Shown one piece after another: positions 53,620 to 61,513 of a stretch of 64,000 bases of DNA (within the stretch, counting starts at the first letter, position 1; each line of letters begins with the position of its first letter). A model generated the notes under the pieces. It did not search any database, was not told the origin of the DNA, and saw only the letters and a program-made list of their open reading frames with translations. The stretch is from Deltaproteobacteria bacterium. Lineage in GTDB: Bacteria > Desulfobacterota > Syntrophorhabdia > Syntrophorhabdales > Syntrophorhabdaceae. Made by a program: the position numbers and the translations under genes. The DNA is taken from contig JAKLET010000004.1 in NCBI GenBank assembly GCA_022711595.1, positions 1 to 64,000 of the forward strand. The letters are read 5' to 3'.

Positions 53620-54467
53620 AAACCGTTCATGTTGTGTGCAAACGCGAAAAAGAGGACGCGCTGCGGATCGCCCAGGATGTCGTCATGCGTTTCAGCGGGC
53701 AATGCGATATCATGATCGAGGAAGAGGCCGCCAGGCAGATAGGCTATGCCAGGACGTTTGAAATGGAACAGGTGGGCAAGGGAGCCGACCTGATCGTTGT
53801 TCTCGGGGGTGACGGGACGCTCCTTTCCGTTTCGCGTCACGGCAAGGGGGCCGAAGTGCCCATACTGGGGGTCAACCTCGGGAGTCTCGGTTTCCTGACG
53901 GAGACATCCATCGAGGAGTTTGCGGCGACGCTCGCCAATGTACTTCGAGGAGATTTCAGCGTATCCAAAAGGATCATGCTCGATGTCAGGGTCAAAAGGG
54001 AGTCGGATACGATCTTTGATATCACCATCCTCAACGATGCCGTTATTACCAAGGACGCCCTCGCAAGGATCATCGATATTGAGACCTACGTGAATGAAGA
54101 GTACCTTACGACCTACAAGGCCGACGGACTTATCGTGTCGACACCCACGGGGGCGACAGGATATTCCATGGCCGCCGGCGGGCCGCTCATATACCCGTCC
54201 CTGACGAACATAATTGTCACACCCATTTGTCCCCATACCCTGACAAACCGGCCCATCATACTGCCGGAATTCGTGGTCGTGAGGGCGGTGCTCAAGTCAA
54301 AAGACGAGAAGGTCATCCTGACCCTCGACGGGCAGGTTGGCTTTCCCCTCGAATATGGTGATGAAGTAACGGTTAAAAGATCGGACCATATCGTCCATCT
54401 TGTGAAGTCGTCCTCGCGGGGTTATTTCGAGATACTGAGAACCAAACTCAAATGGGGTGAGCGGTAA
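53616..54467 (+). CDS. nadK: NAD kinase
   Basis: A 283-residue enzyme phosphorylating NAD to NADP. VVLGGDGTLLSVSRHG, LGVNLGSLGFLTE and STPTGATGYSMAAGGPLIYP are the three family motifs. ATG at 53616 overlaps the previous stop. The neighbouring recN is a common partner in this order. Confidence 0.94.
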   Translation: MKTVHVVCKREKEDALRIAQDVVMRFSGQCDIMIEEEAARQIGYARTFEMEQVGKGADLIVVLGGDGTLLSVSRHGKGAEVPILGVNLGSLGFLTETSIEEFAATLANVLRGDFSVSKRIMLDVRVKRESDTIFDITILNDAVITKDALARIIDIETYVNEEYLTTYKADGLIVSTPTGATGYSMAAGGPLIYPSLTNIIVTPICPHTLTNRPIILPEFVVVRAVLKSKDEKVILTLDGQVGFPLEYGDEVTVKRSDHIVHLVKSSSRGYFEILRTKLKWGER

Positions 54468-54473
54468 AGAGAC

Positions 54474-56075
54474 ATGATCACCTATCTCGGCGTCAAGGGT
54501 TTTGCCATAATCGACGAGCTGAAGATCCAGTTCGGGGAAGGTTTTAATGTCATAACCGGAGAGACCGGTGCGGGAAAATCGATTGTCATAAACGCGCTGG
54601 CAACCCTCATGAATGCGAAGGCAACACCGGATGCCGTCAGGACCAGTTCGGCACAGGCCGAAGTGGTCGGCCATTTTGAAAGCGGCAGCGAAGAGTACAT
54701 TCTCAAAAGGGTGATCGGCAACACCGGCAGGTCAAGAGCCTTCCTGAACGAGGAGCCGGTTACGCTGAGCAGGATGGAGACGCTGGGCGGCACACTTATC
54801 AGCGTATACGGACAGAACGAGTTCCAGCACCTTCTGGACAAGGACAATTATACAGGTATTATCGATAACCTGCTGTCCCTTGGAGGTGAACAGGAAAGGC
54901 TCACCGTGAAAGTTGACGAACTGAAAAAGCTCAACGCCGAGCTTGCGGCAAAGAAGAGGGAGGCGGAAGGCCGGCAGCGTGAAATAGAACTTCTTGAATT
55001 CCAGATAGATGAGATCGAAAAAAGGAACATCGGAGAGGGTGAGGAGGAAACGGTCAGGGAAAGGTTGAAGGTCCTCAAAAGTGCCGAAAAGATACAACTT
55101 GTATTCGATGAGATGACAGAGGGTCTCGAAGGATCGCAGCAGTCACCGCAGACCATTATCAAGCGTTACATCTCGATGCTGAAAGCCCTTGGGCCCATCG
55201 AGATGATGGAAGGTCTGAAAAAAAGGTTGGATGGCATATCATTTGAAATGGAAGACCTGCTTATGGAGGTTCGAGACCTCGGCAGGACGCTCCAGTTCGA
55301 CCAGGAGGAGATGCAGAAACTGGAGGAGCGCCTCTCCGAGATCTTCAGGATGAAGGACAAATACGGAAAGACCTGCGATGATATAAGGTCATTCCAGGAA
55401 AAGGCGCAAAAGAGGCTTGAGTACCTCAAGGGGTTGGGCGAGAGCATAGAGGCCCTTGAGGGTGACAGGGCAAGACTGGGCGATGAGGTGGAGGAAATAT
55501 CGGGACTTCTTTCGGCGAAACGCAAAAAGGGAGCGCCAGGGATCGAAAGGACCATAGTCAGGGAATTGGGGTTCCTTTCCATGGAAGGCCTCCAGTTCAG
55601 CATAAGCATAACGGACCGCGGGTACATAGACCGTGACGGCCGGGACGATATCGAGCTCCTTATTTCGACCAATACCGGTGAACCGTTGAAACCGCTGCGC
55701 AAGATAGCCTCAGGAGGAGAGCTGTCGAGGATCATGCTCGCGATCAAAAAGGTCATAGGCGGCGAAGAAGAAAAGACGTTAATCTTCGATGAAGTGGATG
55801 CGGGAATAGGAGGCAGGGTGGCTGATATGGTGGGAAAGCGCCTCAAAGACCTCTCTCAAAAACACCAGGTGCTGTGCATTACCCATCTGCCGCAGATAGC
55901 GGCCTACGGAGACCGCCATTTCCTGGTGGAAAAGCAGGTGAAGGACGGCCGGACCAAAACGGCCATACGGGAGTTGTCGAAAGACGAACGGGTCCGTGAA
56001 CTTGCAAGGATGCTGGGTGGGGCCACCATTACGGACATTACGATCAAAAGAGCGCAGGAGATGTTGAGACAATGA
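54474..56075 (+). CDS. recN: DNA repair ATPase RecN
   Basis: A 533-residue SMC-like protein that helps double-strand break repair. Walker A ITGETGAGKSIVINAL near residue 30, a long coiled-coil middle, then the C-terminal signature KIASGGELSRIMLAIK and Walker B LIFDEVDAGIGG. It follows nadK by six bases and overlaps the acetyltransferase as ATGA. Confidence 0.95.
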   Translation: MITYLGVKGFAIIDELKIQFGEGFNVITGETGAGKSIVINALATLMNAKATPDAVRTSSAQAEVVGHFESGSEEYILKRVIGNTGRSRAFLNEEPVTLSRMETLGGTLISVYGQNEFQHLLDKDNYTGIIDNLLSLGGEQERLTVKVDELKKLNAELAAKKREAEGRQREIELLEFQIDEIEKRNIGEGEEETVRERLKVLKSAEKIQLVFDEMTEGLEGSQQSPQTIIKRYISMLKALGPIEMMEGLKKRLDGISFEMEDLLMEVRDLGRTLQFDQEEMQKLEERLSEIFRMKDKYGKTCDDIRSFQEKAQKRLEYLKGLGESIEALEGDRARLGDEVEEISGLLSAKRKKGAPGIERTIVRELGFLSMEGLQFSISITDRGYIDRDGRDDIELLISTNTGEPLKPLRKIASGGELSRIMLAIKKVIGGEEEKTLIFDEVDAGIGGRVADMVGKRLKDLSQKHQVLCITHLPQIAAYGDRHFLVEKQVKDGRTKTAIRELSKDERVRELARMLGGATITDITIKRAQEMLRQ

Positions 56076-56530
56076 TAAGAAAAGCCAGGATCGAAGACAT
56101 TAAGAAGATACATCATCTGGTGAACCAATCGGCTGCCATGGGAGAGATGCTCCCGAGATCGCTGGGCGAGCTCTACGACAACCTCAGGGACTATTTTGTC
56201 TGTATCGAGGGCGACGAGATAGTAGGGACGGGAGGGCTGCACATATGTTGGGAGAACCTGGCCGAGGTACGCTCCCTGTGTGTCGCCGACACGGCACGGA
56301 AAAAAGGTGTCGGCAGGGCGATAGTGGATGTGTGCGTGGAAGAGGCGAAAACATATGATATCAATAAACTGTTCCTTCTTACCTACCAGGTGGAGTTCTT
56401 TAAGAAATGCGGATTTACCGTTACCGACAAGAAGGTCTTCCCCCACAAGATATGGTCCGACTGTGTAAAGTGCCCCAAATTCCCCGAATGCGACGAAACG
56501 GCGATGATACGGGAGATAGGGGAAAGATAA
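56072..56530 (+). CDS. argA: GNAT acetyltransferase, N-acetylglutamate-synthase-like
   Basis: A 152-residue acetyltransferase. The acetyl-CoA binding segment is SLCVADTARKKGVGRAIVD near residue 69. Short GNAT proteins of this length with YQVEFFKKCGF and WSDCVKCPKFPECDE near the end act as N-acetylglutamate synthases (arginine synthesis) in several anaerobic groups; that activity is inferred. The Cys-rich tail may bind metal. Confidence 0.8.
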   Translation: MIRKARIEDIKKIHHLVNQSAAMGEMLPRSLGELYDNLRDYFVCIEGDEIVGTGGLHICWENLAEVRSLCVADTARKKGVGRAIVDVCVEEAKTYDINKLFLLTYQVEFFKKCGFTVTDKKVFPHKIWSDCVKCPKFPECDETAMIREIGER

Positions 56531-56532
56531 AG

Positions 56533-56596
56533 ACCGCTTGAACGGGAAAGACAAAGACGGCTTGAATGGCTTGAATGCTTGAGCCGCTTGAACGTG
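56533..56596. repeat. Left-type 9-mer words after the acetyltransferase
   Basis: CCGCTTGAACGGG, CGGCTTGAATGG, CTTGAATGC and TTGAGCCGCTTGAACG recur just after the acetyltransferase stop, all in the left orientation. No clear right arm follows before the dispersed repeat at 56638. Confidence 0.72.
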
Positions 56597-56637
56597 AAAA
56601 ACAAAAACTAAAAAAGACGGGTTGCCTCTCACTTCCC

Positions 56638-56664
56638 GTCATCCCGGCGCAGGCCGGGGTCCAG
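56638..56664. repeat. Dispersed palindromic repeat (REP-like, copy 2)
   Basis: GTCATCCCGGCGCAGGCCGG continues with GGTCCAG. It is the same unit as at 2617 with two changes. Confidence 0.85.
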
Positions 56665-56799
56665 GAGAAACGAGGTATGAGAAAAATCTCTTTAATTTAA
56701 TATTTAAGACCATGCTTGAGACTATGGAATTGCATTATATCGGGCCAGTGTTGTATAATAATTTGAAATAAAAAAGTATTTGTTCTATGAGATTTTAAG

Positions 56800-57000
56800 A
56801 TGCTTGCAATTAAAAAAGAATATATCGTCACAGCCAATAATAAGAAAAAAGCCGTACTCATTGATATTGATACTTTCAGGATCATGGAAGAGATAATCGA
56901 GAATTATGGTCTTGGGAAGTTCATGGAAGAAGTTGAAAATGAAAAAAATCTTTCTCTCAGCAATGCAAAAAAACATTATGCAGCTTTGAAAAAAGGTTGA
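56800..57000 (+). CDS. Type II antitoxin, RelB/Phd-like
   Basis: A 66-residue protein (VTANNKKKAVLIDIDTFRIM, then a C-terminal helix ending NAKKHYAALKKG) with the usual N-terminal strand/helix dimerisation part and a C-terminal toxin-binding helix. The next codon after its TGA starts the broken RelE-like frame. Local sequence is markedly AT-rich compared with the genes on either side, suggesting acquisition. Confidence 0.75.
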   Translation: MLAIKKEYIVTANNKKKAVLIDIDTFRIMEEIIENYGLGKFMEEVENEKNLSLSNAKKHYAALKKG

Positions 57001-57273
57001 GTGTTGGTCTGTCTCTTCAAGAAGACATTCTTAAAGGACCTTGCCGAATTACCAAATACCCATCGTAAGAAAATTGAAAAGCTGGTTTTTGAAGATATTC
57101 CGAATTTGAAGGATATTCCGGACAATATCAATATTAGGAAAATGTAGGGATACGATAGCTATTACAGAATCAAAATAGGAAGCTTAAGAGTCGGATGTGA
57201 ATTATTGAAAGGGAACAAAATCGTATTTTACCGGGTCAAACACAGGAAAGACATATACAGGGTGTTCCCGTAA
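57001..57273 (+). pseudogene. RelE/ParE-family toxin with an in-frame stop
   Basis: Reading from GTG at 57001 gives CLFKKTFLKDLAELPNTHRK and DIPDNINIRKM, then TAG at 57145-57147, and continues in the same frame as [20 protein letters not shown] and [14 protein letters not shown] to TAA at 57271. Both halves are ordinary RelE sequence, with Arg and Tyr of the active end (KHRKDIY). A single base change (for instance AAG to TAG) explains the break. The antitoxin in front is intact. Confidence 0.88.
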
Positions 57274-57301
57274 AAAAGTTATTTGATGCTTGGAGATAGA
57301 T

Positions 57302-58615
57302 GTGAACAAAAACGATCTGATTAATATGGTCATGGAAAAACTTTCCGGCCGTTTCGACGAATACGAACTTTTTTACCTCAACGAGAGGGAAAAGAAGATC
57401 GAGGCACGCGACGGCGGGGTAAGCGCGGTGGAGATGAAGGAAGAAGAGGGCTGCGCCCTGCGCGCCGTGAAGGACGCGAGGCCGGTATTCGCGTACACCT
57501 ATGACAGGGACGACCCGGCCGGCAAGCTCATTGCAAACGTGGAGGTGCTGCTGCCGGTTGTCGAAAAAGACGAAAGTTATATTCTTCCAAAAGCATATGC
57601 ACGGTATCAGCAGTCAGATCTTTTCGACACGAAGTGCCTTGCAGTGAGCGACGATGAAAAAAAAGCCCTCGCCATTGATGTGGAAAAAACTATCAGGGAA
57701 TACGATAAAAGGATAGTTGCCGTCAGGAACTGCGAATTCCAACAGATCGAACTTGAAGCGGCGATAGAGAGCTCGAAAGGGGTCAGAGCGAGGGCGGTGA
57801 AGACCATATTCCTTTGTTCGGCACTTGCCGTGGCGAAACAGGACGATGAAGAGGTGTCGTGGTATGACTGGCGCTGGTCGCATTATCTGGCAGGTGTGGA
57901 CAGCAAAAAAATGGGCATCGATATCGCTGAAAAGGCAGTGTCGATGCTGTTCGCAAAGCAGATCCCGACTGGGACATACGAAGGTATATTGACTCCCCGC
58001 GCGTCAGCGGACCTGCTCGGGATACTCTCGGAATCCTTTCTTGCCGAAAACCTTTTCAAGGACAAGACCCGCCTGAAAGGAAAGGAGGGGGCCAGCTGTT
58101 TCGCTCAGGCAGTGACCGTGACCGATTCCGGCATGGAAGGGCTCGATGCGTTCCCCTTCGACGGAGAAGGTGTTCCGTCAGGCAATAACGTGGTCATAGA
58201 CAGGGGAGTTTTCAGAACGTTCCTCTATGACGTCTATTTCGCGAACAAGCTGGGAAAGGCGTCAACGGGCAACAGCGTCAGGGGCGGACTAAAAAGCCCG
58301 CCGAAATGCGGCTCGCGCGGCATGGCCATCAAAACGGGGTCAAGCGACATCCGCAGGACCATGACCAACGGCATCGTGATAGAAGAACTGATGGGCACAC
58401 ACACGGCAAACGCGATCACGGGAGATTTCTCTGTCGGCGCTGTGGGCTTCATATATAGAAGCGGTACCAAAGAGCCCTTCCAGGGCGTCATGTTCTCCGG
58501 CAACGTCTTTGATCTCTTCAATAATATAAAGGAAGCGGGGACCGATATAACTTACTATGGTTCCTTCGGTTCACCCTCCCTCTATGTCGAAGGCCTCAAG
58601 ATAAGCGGAACGTAA
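57302..58615 (+). CDS. pmbA: TldD/PmbA-family metalloprotease-like protein
   Basis: A 437-residue protein. SGRFDEYELFYLNEREKKIE, EEGCALRAVKDARPVFAYT and FLYDVYFANKLGKASTGNSV fit the PmbA side of the TldD/PmbA family, which acts with TldD on peptides such as microcin precursors. GTG at 57302 has GGAG six bases upstream; TTG at 57290 is the alternative. Its TldD partner is not in the window. Confidence 0.85.
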   Translation: MNKNDLINMVMEKLSGRFDEYELFYLNEREKKIEARDGGVSAVEMKEEEGCALRAVKDARPVFAYTYDRDDPAGKLIANVEVLLPVVEKDESYILPKAYARYQQSDLFDTKCLAVSDDEKKALAIDVEKTIREYDKRIVAVRNCEFQQIELEAAIESSKGVRARAVKTIFLCSALAVAKQDDEEVSWYDWRWSHYLAGVDSKKMGIDIAEKAVSMLFAKQIPTGTYEGILTPRASADLLGILSESFLAENLFKDKTRLKGKEGASCFAQAVTVTDSGMEGLDAFPFDGEGVPSGNNVVIDRGVFRTFLYDVYFANKLGKASTGNSVRGGLKSPPKCGSRGMAIKTGSSDIRRTMTNGIVIEELMGTHTANAITGDFSVGAVGFIYRSGTKEPFQGVMFSGNVFDLFNNIKEAGTDITYYGSFGSPSLYVEGLKISGT

Positions 58616-58622
58616 CAAGACG

Positions 58623-59094
58623 GGTTATAGGCGATGGGTGATAGGTCATAGGAGAGATAGTTTCAGGTTCCAAGTTCAAGGTTCCACGGAAAAAACTATT
58701 CCACATTCCAGACTCCACGCTTTGGGGAAGAAATTTTTTCTTGGAACTTTGACGGCCTGTTGATAAAGTCTGTTGACCCGTTTTCATTGGTGTATTTGGT
58801 TATTTCCGTCATACCGGCGAAGGCCGGTATCCAGGAAAAACAGGGGTTTAGCAACCATCTTGACACCAGCCTTCACCTTAGGTAACGAGCTATGTGGAGT
58901 TTATCAACAGACTGTTGAAAGTTTGAGTGTTCATAAAACGGTTTATCGTTTGTGGAAGAAATCCCTCCCGTTCTCCCTTTTCAAATTGGAGGGGTACCAC
59001 TCCCTCCTTTCGTAACTGTAGCCCGCATAAACGGGCAAGAATAGTTTTTGCATCATATTTGCAAATTATGTAATATATGTGACAGGATACAAGA
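58623..59094. repeat. Repeat-rich gap: 7-mer words, REP-like copy 3 and a second palindrome
   Basis: GGTTATA GGCGATG GGTGATA GGTCATA (58623-58650) starts seven bases after the pmbA stop. Other words follow (GTTCCAA GTTCAAG GTTCCAC near 58668). The REP-like unit with ATACCGGC-GAAG-GCCGGTAT lies at 58808-58834, and TAGCCCGCATAAACGGGC at 59019-59036 matches the start of the 104-bp repeats at 12.9 kb. No gene is supported in the 479 bases before MntA. Confidence 0.8.
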
Positions 59095-59397
59095 ATGAAA
59101 AATGTTTCTTTGAAGACCATCGTCGATCATTTGCAAAAAAATAAGCAACTCTTATATGAAAGGTACGGAGTAACCAGTATCGGTATTTTTGGAAGTATTG
59201 TTCGTGGTGAACATACTCCCTCAAGTGATATCGATATCGTTGTCGAAATGGAAGCAGACAGGAAGAATATCCATAGTTTCTTGCAACTAAAAAGATATTT
59301 AGAAAAAGAAACATCAAGAAAAGTTGACCTCGGTTTTGAGCACGCCCTTAAACCTGTCGTGAAAAAAATGATAAAAGGACAAATTGTCTATGTCTGA
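59095..59397 (+). CDS. mntA: MntA-type antitoxin nucleotidyltransferase
   Basis: A 100-residue minimal nucleotidyltransferase. GS at 33-34, ten residues, then D45-I-D47 form the GSX10DXD catalytic motif (FGSIVRGEHTPSSDIDIVVE). In the characterised MntA-HepT pairs such enzymes AMPylate a Tyr of HepT and silence it. The gene lies in an AT-rich pocket and overlaps hepT by eight bases. Confidence 0.9.
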   Translation: MKNVSLKTIVDHLQKNKQLLYERYGVTSIGIFGSIVRGEHTPSSDIDIVVEMEADRKNIHSFLQLKRYLEKETSRKVDLGFEHALKPVVKKMIKGQIVYV

Positions 59398-59734
59398 AAG
59401 AAATGTGAGCCTTTATCTTGCAGACATCTTAGAATCAGGCAACGCAATACTCGAATTCACGATTGATATGTCCTTTGAAATGTTTTGCAACGATAGGAAA
59501 ACCTGCTCGGCAGTTATAAGGGAATTTGAGGTCATCGGAGAAGCAGTAGGAAAAATACCTGATAATGTGAAACAAAAGCATGAAGATGTAGAATGGCAGG
59601 ATATAAAAGACTTTCGAAATTTGCTTATACATGAATATTTTGGCGTAGATCTTGAGATTGTGTGGAAGGTGATCCAGGACGACCTACCCGGTGTGTTGAA
59701 TGCTGTAAAAGAGATGATAAAAGAAGCGGGATAA
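59390..59734 (+). CDS. hepT: HepT-type HEPN ribonuclease toxin
   Basis: A 114-residue helical protein with the HEPN motif R76-4x-H81-x-Y83 (FRNLLIHEYFG), all intact. R and H form the RNase site; Y83 is the expected AMPylation site. ATG at 59390 lies inside the 3' end of mntA. With MntA it forms a toxin-antitoxin/abortive-defence module. Confidence 0.9.
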   Translation: MSERNVSLYLADILESGNAILEFTIDMSFEMFCNDRKTCSAVIREFEVIGEAVGKIPDNVKQKHEDVEWQDIKDFRNLLIHEYFGVDLEIVWKVIQDDLPGVLNAVKEMIKEAG

Positions 59735-59747
59735 AAAATATGCCGCA

Positions 59748-59772
59748 ACCCCTTTTCGAAAGAGGGGTCTTT
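59748..59772. terminator. Intrinsic terminator between hepT and the convergent gene
   Basis: ACCCCTTTT-CGA-AAGAGGGGT then CTTT forms a nine-base-pair stem. This convergent junction uses a classic hairpin rather than word arrays. Confidence 0.75.
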
Positions 59773-60229
59773 ATGGGTCTACTAAGGCTTTTCCGAAGGT
59801 GTATCGTATCTTCCCGGGATTTTTGATAAACCTTTTTTCTGATTCCCCGTCAAGCACTGTGTAGCTGGTTATCGAGCCCCCGTCAGCGGCTATCGTCACG
59901 AATACGGTCTGACCTTTTTCCGGGGAATGATAGATAGTGCCTCCCACCCCCGGGTCCTGCCATTTGTGGTCAACGGAAAAGCAGGTCCCGTTGAACGAAG
60001 CGGGAACGTTATCGCTGAATGGGTGTTTAAGGTCAAAGGTAACCCGTTTTAGCGTTCTCCGGCTGTCTTGATCTATTGTGTCCACTGATCGTACAACGGC
60101 GATAGCCTTGATCCTGGAGGCCATCGCCGTTTTTGCATAATATTCAGGTTCCCTGACCGCTCCCGCCGGATCCGCGGTCAAAAGGAAGGGCAACACGATG
60201 ATCAGTACCGCGAGGACCCTGGCGGTCAT
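59771..60229 (-). CDS. Secreted protein of unknown function
   Basis: 152 residues, with ATG at 60229 behind GCAGGAG and a signal peptide (RVLAVLIIVLPFLLTADPAGA). The mature part is beta-rich with GTCFSVDHKWQDPGVGGTIY and GQTVFVTIAADGGS. It follows another secreted protein gene by 23 bases in the same operon. Family not recognised. Confidence 0.75.
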   Translation of the reverse strand: MTARVLAVLIIVLPFLLTADPAGAVREPEYYAKTAMASRIKAIAVVRSVDTIDQDSRRTLKRVTFDLKHPFSDNVPASFNGTCFSVDHKWQDPGVGGTIYHSPEKGQTVFVTIAADGGSITSYTVLDGESEKRFIKNPGKIRYTFGKALVDP

Positions 60230-60252
60230 GGGGTTGCTCCTGCGGGTTTCAT

Positions 60253-60609
60253 TTAATGCCGTTTGAACCTGAGAAAGTTCGCACATGTTGCGTTGGACCT
60301 GCTGTACTGGTCGCAGCCGCACTGGATGCGAGTGTACTGGTTGCAGGTCGTATATCCATTGCGGTCACGCAGGCCGTTTGAATTGATCAGGCTGCACGCG
60401 TGATTTGTCCATTCCTGCTGGTTCCTGCCGACGAGCTTTACGAAGGACCCGTTTGGCATAACATAATATGGACCGTCGGGTGTGATCAGGTCGTGAACGA
60501 AAGTCGGCTGCCAGCCGTTCCCGCGGCATGGCCCTGCGTCAGCACTGGCCGCGGCAAGACCGATAATGCAAACAACCCCTAAAACAAGTATAAAAAGCTT
60601 ACTTTTCAT
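60253..60609 (-). CDS. Secreted cysteine-rich protein of unknown function
   Basis: 118 residues from ATG 60609 behind AGGAGG, with signal peptide KSKLFILVLGVVCIIGLAAA. Mature sequence has CRGNGWQPTFVHDLITPDG, then Cys in HACSL, TTCNQ, IQCGC and ATCAN, so a disulfide-bonded small domain is likely. A TATAAT-like -10 on the minus strand at 60690-60695 may be its promoter. Confidence 0.75.
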   Translation of the reverse strand: MKSKLFILVLGVVCIIGLAAASADAGPCRGNGWQPTFVHDLITPDGPYYVMPNGSFVKLVGRNQQEWTNHACSLINSNGLRDRNGYTTCNQYTRIQCGCDQYSRSNATCANFLRFKRH

Positions 60610-60742
60610 TTTTAACGCCTCCTGACTTTTGATGTTCAATGGACAAGGCCGGATCGACACCATGGCCCTATAAATGCCATCAAAGACCGATTATATCAAC
60701 GGCATAAAAAATTGTTCTGTAATCCAGGCTACATTTCTCCAT

Positions 60743-60770
60743 GTGACCGATCACCTATGACCCATTACCC
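60743..60770. repeat. Right-type 7-mer words
   Basis: TGACC GATCACC TATGACC CATTACC C, in reverse orientation, with no minus-strand gene end beside it. Confidence 0.75.
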
Positions 60771-60782
60771 ACATCTGTCCAA

Positions 60783-61240
60783 GATAAGTTTTTCGTTCAA
60801 AAACCCTTATCTCGCGCCCGCTCTTTCAACTGGTTGTTCGTGAAACGTCAGGCGTAAAGCGTGAGAAAAAAACCAAAAGACATGCCTCACGCCCGCTTCG
60901 CCCTTTGGGCTTTGCTGGAGGCAATGGAGCATGGGGAGAAGGCCTTATTTTGCGTCCTGATCTTAGAGAATACCAAGTCAGGACGCACTCCGATCGTCTT
61001 TACAGACGATAGCAAAGCGATTACGGACAACACTCCTACCGTGTATCCGTCAGGTGACGTGACAACGCAGGTTTCTTTTTACTATCCCGCCGGATACAAG
61101 TGGCAGGGCGGGATCGGGACTGCGGCGCATGGATCATATTCTCCATCCATGCGCCGCACGATCTTCCTCTGCGAACTCTGCGGGCTCCAGAGAGGAGTGA
61201 AACGACGAACGGGCGTGAGACATACCTTCTTTTTTTGGGT
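60783..61240. ncRNA. Chain of hairpins closed by a long-range stem; possible structured RNA or mobile fold
   Basis: CTCACGCCCG-(c)-TTCG (60886-60900) pairs with CGAA-CGGGCGTGAG (61206-61219), 14 base pairs with one bulge. Inside are perfect stems at 60900-60910, 60952/60986 (nine bp), 60993/61010 (seven bp), 61023/61050 (nested), 61084/61114 (eight bp), 61121/61158 (14 bp) and 61176/61192. GATAAG/CTTATC at 60783/60811 precedes it. A T run follows at 61230-61236. An open frame of 132 codons crosses the region but reads through every stem and is not believed. None of the common large RNAs (RNase P, tmRNA, 6S, SRP) was recognised. Confidence 0.55.
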
Positions 61241-61361
61241 TTTTATCGACAGCCTGTGAAGGTCAAACAGCCAGCCTCGTTCTGGAAAAGAGGATCTGCC
61301 AGCCCCGGACCGTTGTTATGACTGGATAAGGATTAGAAAAAATAAATTATTTTGGACAGCA

Positions 61362-61388
61362 GTGACCTATGGCCCATTACCAATGACC
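61362..61388. repeat. Right-type 7-mer words ahead of the EPS promoter
   Basis: GTGACC TATGGCC CATTACC AATGACC. Same family as the heptamer arrays elsewhere. Confidence 0.7.
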
Positions 61389-61407
61389 ATGTATTATTAA
61401 AATTATC

Positions 61408-61436
61408 TTGACATAACGGCACGGAACTGAGAAAAT
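61408..61436 (+). promoter_or_regulatory. Promoter of the exopolysaccharide locus
   Basis: TTGACA at 61408-61413, an exact 17-base spacer and GAAAAT at 61431-61436. An AT-rich stretch lies upstream. Confidence 0.6.
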
Positions 61437-61439
61437 GTG

Positions 61440-61460
61440 TTTGTTCAGGGGTTGAACAAA
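61440..61460. promoter_or_regulatory. Perfect inverted repeat, likely operator
   Basis: TTTGTTCA-GGGGT-TGAACAAA lies four bases after the -10, over the expected transcription start. It suits a dimeric winged-helix repressor such as the MarR-type gene next door. Confidence 0.6.
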
Positions 61461-61502
61461 TCAAAAATCGTTGTAATTATTCAAGAAAGCATTAACCTCC
61501 AT

Positions 61503-61513
61503 GGCGGTAGCCC
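61503..61513 (+). promoter_or_regulatory. ops-like element
   Basis: GGCGGTAGCCC matches the core GGCGGTAG of the ops element, where RfaH-type antiterminators load on paused RNA polymerase in polysaccharide operons. It sits in the leader 16 bases before the first gene of the locus. Confidence 0.55.

Noticed and set aside
55166-55846. 226-codon Ser/Arg-rich frame antisense to recN.
   Set aside because: Low-complexity composition typical of a reversed coding strand.
57001-57273. Programmed recoding (selenocysteine-like or readthrough) at the RelE stop.
   Set aside because: The codon is TAG, not TGA; there is no downstream hairpin of the SECIS kind, and other genes in the window do not use TAG as sense. 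A plain nonsense mutation is simpler.
60861-61259. Open frame of 132 codons on the plus strand.
   Set aside because: It reads through every hairpin of the structured element, has no ribosome binding site and its composition follows the stems, so it is not taken as coding.
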